37,129 nt of DNA. It comes from Parvularculaceae bacterium (GTDB lineage Bacteria > Pseudomonadota > Alphaproteobacteria > Caulobacterales > Parvularculaceae). Each line of letters begins with the position of its first letter. Position 1 is the first letter of the stretch. The translations under genes and the position numbers were made by a program. This document shows, piece by piece, positions 35,601 to 37,129 of this stretch. The notes beneath the pieces are model-generated. The model was given only the letters and a program-made list of their open reading frames with translations. It was not told where the DNA came from and made no database searches. The stretch covers positions 1-37,129 of the forward strand of contig WFQB01000212.1 in assembly GCA_015487305.1 (NCBI GenBank), in the 5' to 3' direction.

Positions 35601-36637
35601 TTATTACTGCACCGTTCTCGCCGCTTGGGCATAATACGCGGGTGAAAAGTAAAAATGCCACCTGTATGGCGATTGCGACTAATCAACCGATTAATCCGCT
35701 GCGGAACACTGCGGAAATTCGTGAAAGCAATCAAGAGCAGGCGTTCCACCCAATTTATAATTATGCGGTGGTGACCGATGCGGTTGAAGGGCTTTATCTT
35801 GTCGACATTTTAACTTTGTCTGATGGTGAGCCGCGTAATAATTTCTTGAAACGCGCCGTTACATGGAACGAAAATGGTGTTTTGACCGGGGCGCGCCATA
35901 TTACGCTGGCCGGTTATATTGCTTATATCGCCACTGATCGCGGCATTGTGGTGGTTGATCTTAATCGTCCGCTTGCACCGCGCTATGTGACCACCCTGCC
36001 CTTGGATCATGCGCGGGCTACAGCGGTGCAGTTCCGCTATCTCTTTGCAACAGATGCCAAGGGCCTGCATGTCTATGACATTACTAAAATGCTAGAGCCG
36101 AAGAAGGTTGAAAATGCGTTTATTCCTATGGCTGATGCCCATAAGATTTATCTTGCCCGCACCTATGCCTATGTGGCTGGTGGTCCGGAAGGTTTGATTA
36201 TTGTCGATATTGAAAAAGCTGAAGAGCCGGTCATTTACAAAAAAGTGACGCTAGATGGCCAGCTAAATGACGCCCGTGATGTGGTTGTTGCTACCACCAA
36301 TGCATCCCTGTTTGCCTATGTGGCCGATGGGCGCAATGGCTTTAAGCTGCTGCAATTAACCTCGCCGGAACTGCAACGCAATTTCTATGGTTTCTCTCCG
36401 CCGCCAAATCCTGAACTGATTGCCTGGCGCAAGACCAGAAAACCGGCACTGGCTTTGTCCAAAGGGCTTGACCGCGATCGGGCGGTTGATGAAACCGGAC
36501 ATCAAATGGCTATCTTTGGCAGGCTTGGTTCTCGCCCCTTCACCCGCGAAGAGATGGAGGCCTTCTTCCGTCTTGAGGATGGTCGGTTGTTTGAAGTTAG
36601 CAATGATGGCGATGAAGACCAGTTTATTGGTCAATAG
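32648..36637 (+). CDS. Secreted decahaem cytochrome c fused to C-terminal LVIVD-repeat beta-propeller
   Basis: Signal peptide (LPLIFLALVSVLFVVSAMPDALA), 10 CxxCH motifs (CMSCH, CTDCH, CGACH, CASCH, CMICH, CADCH, CKDCH, CFTCH, CGGCH, CEDCH), then about six blades (YVYLSEGKGGFQVYDVAS, AVVTDAVEGLYLVDI, AYIATDRGIVVVDL, YLFATDAKGLHVYDI, AYVAGGPEGLIIVDI, AYVADGRNGFKLLQL). Confidence 0.9.
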   Translation: MSFSLPHRLPLIFLALVSVLFVVSAMPDALAEEKEKPRDIKYVTAPPAPKSQSFEEAKAKSDGCMSCHTETDEMSMHNVTGINLGCTDCHGGNADIFVSEELQADYLAHGMRRASKSKDGHSTYKTDEDKSEYERLRDQAHILPKYPKSWNWPSSANPKQSYTLLNKEAPEYIRFVNPSDYRVAREACGACHLAIIEASERSLMATGAMLWGGAAYNNGILPFKNYVLGEAYTREGEAAKLLSPGNPPGTVTPEQAARGALPALGVLPTWHVIPPADVFRVFERGGRNIGTQFAEIGLPNPLGQIQRLEEPGRPDLRQSNRGPGTGLRVAIPVLNIHKTRLNDPFTWFMGTNDQQGDYRSSGCASCHVVYANDREPRHSLTYAKFGRDGTTVTKDPTIPKDETGHPLKHAFTRAIPTSQCMICHMHQPNMFLNTYLGYTMWDYESDAPFMWPEKQKYPTMEEQRKVLDRNPEGASPRGKWADPDFVRDVYDLNPELNDTQFADYHGHGWNFRAILKRDRKGNLLDAEGNIVDNDDPEKWRKEGEGKFVEIGKNPGKSVHLMSIHAEVGMQCADCHFARDSHGNGFIHGEVANAVEIACKDCHGTAKNYPTLRTSNVAASPNGFDLTALRNPDGKRRFEWVKRDGREVLIQRSLLDPTLEWEMSLVKDSVTPGAPGYNEKAARAKLMSNIRNNESGFLWGPGVAEENLAHDDDEIACFTCHLSWTTSCGGCHLPIEANWKASAHKYEGATTRNYATYNPQVARDQMFQLGKHQTTKDNIIAPVRSSSALVLTSTNINRERIYVQQPPVSAAGFSSQAFAPHFPHTVRKTETKQCEDCHLSSKGDNNAIMAQLMLLGTNFVNFVGMHAWVGTEGGFEAIRVTEWDEPQAVFGSYLQKYAYPDYYKAHVERNGRELKNWTRGKTFGEGGFMDGETGALEEIANVRQKTGGDVNCIQMRGEYVYLSEGKGGFQVYDVASISNKGFSERIITAPFSPLGHNTRVKSKNATCMAIATNQPINPLRNTAEIRESNQEQAFHPIYNYAVVTDAVEGLYLVDILTLSDGEPRNNFLKRAVTWNENGVLTGARHITLAGYIAYIATDRGIVVVDLNRPLAPRYVTTLPLDHARATAVQFRYLFATDAKGLHVYDITKMLEPKKVENAFIPMADAHKIYLARTYAYVAGGPEGLIIVDIEKAEEPVIYKKVTLDGQLNDARDVVVATTNASLFAYVADGRNGFKLLQLTSPELQRNFYGFSPPPNPELIAWRKTRKPALALSKGLDRDRAVDETGHQMAIFGRLGSRPFTREEMEAFFRLEDGRLFEVSNDGDEDQFIGQ

Positions 36638-36724
36638 TTTTTGTCGTTCTTTAATCGCGGCTCGGCGCTCTCTGGCCCCATGCGTAAGCACGGGATCAGC
36701 CGTGAGCGTAACAAGAAAGAAATC

Positions 36725-37129
36725 CTAGCGCGGTCTTACATGGAAGACATTGCGCATGGCTTTGGTCATTGGCTTTCCATAAGGCAACAACACCTTATAT
36801 TTTCCGGCGACGCAAAAATGCGACATGAATTGACCATTATTCCACATATGCAGGGCAAAGCCCGGTGGCTCGTCCACCACCAAGGGGCGGCCATCGGGTT
36901 TGTCGGGGTTGATTGGCGAAAGATCGAGGCCGATTTGCGCCGCCACGGCGGCTGATACGGTGATGCCGGTGCGCATGAATTGGGTGCTGATCGGGCGATG
37001 GATATGGCCGCAAATGATTTTCTTTACATGGCTATGGGGTTCCACCGTTTGCCGCAGGCGTTGCACCCATGGTTCGTCATTATGGGCGGTCATCCAGTCA
37101 ATGCCTGTAAATAATGGCGGGTGATGAAT
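36725..37129 (-). CDS. Calcineurin-like metallophosphoesterase (CpdA/Icc-like class III cNMP phosphodiesterase), C-terminal part, truncated by window edge
   Basis: Minus frame open to window end: IHHPPLFTGIDWMTAHNDEPW...VKKIICGHIHRPISTQFM; the HHPP and GHIHRP metal-binding motifs. Confidence 0.82.
   Translation of the reverse strand: MHHPPLFTGIDWMTAHNDEPWVQRLRQTVEPHSHVKKIICGHIHRPISTQFMRTGITVSAAVAAQIGLDLSPINPDKPDGRPLVVDEPPGFALHMWNNGQFMSHFCVAGKYKVLLPYGKPMTKAMRNVFHVRPR

Overview
This looks like an alphaproteobacterial chromosomal window with roughly 18 protein-coding genes. No tRNA, rRNA, CRISPR array or transposon was recognised. Left part (1-6.3 kb, minus strand): hemN, an FNR-type regulator, and ccoN-O-Q-P-G (cbb3 oxidase), with two good FNR-box candidates. 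Middle (6.4-11.6 kb): enoyl-CoA hydratase, YciI-like protein, thiolase, quinone oxidoreductase and GMC oxidoreductase, plus a REP-like palindrome. At 11.6-18.7 kb there is a 1433-aa beta-helix/RTX repeat protein, divergent from a TPR/beta-barrel protein and a FecR-domain protein; a near-perfect Fur box lies between them. Next come a glutamate dehydrogenase and CcmI. The most interesting part is 21.7-36.6 kb. These are two tightly packed divergent gene sets that together read as a trans-envelope electron conduit: (i) an FAD oxidoreductase fused to two cNMP-binding domains and four [4Fe-4S] motifs; (ii) a b-type membrane cytochrome; (iii) a cytoplasmic FHA domain, one TM helix and a 10-haem domain in a single protein; (iv) a periplasmic multihaem cytochrome with an unusual CX4CH motif; (v) a lipoprotein with tandem GlcG/HbpS-like domains; (vi) an outer-membrane barrel with a lipobox; (vii) a 10-haem cytochrome fused to an LVIVD beta-propeller. 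The apparent cNMP and phospho-threonine inputs on a multihaem redox chain are, to my knowledge, not a described system. The direction and substrate of electron flow cannot be read from sequence. All family calls are from reading motifs by eye; no database search was run.
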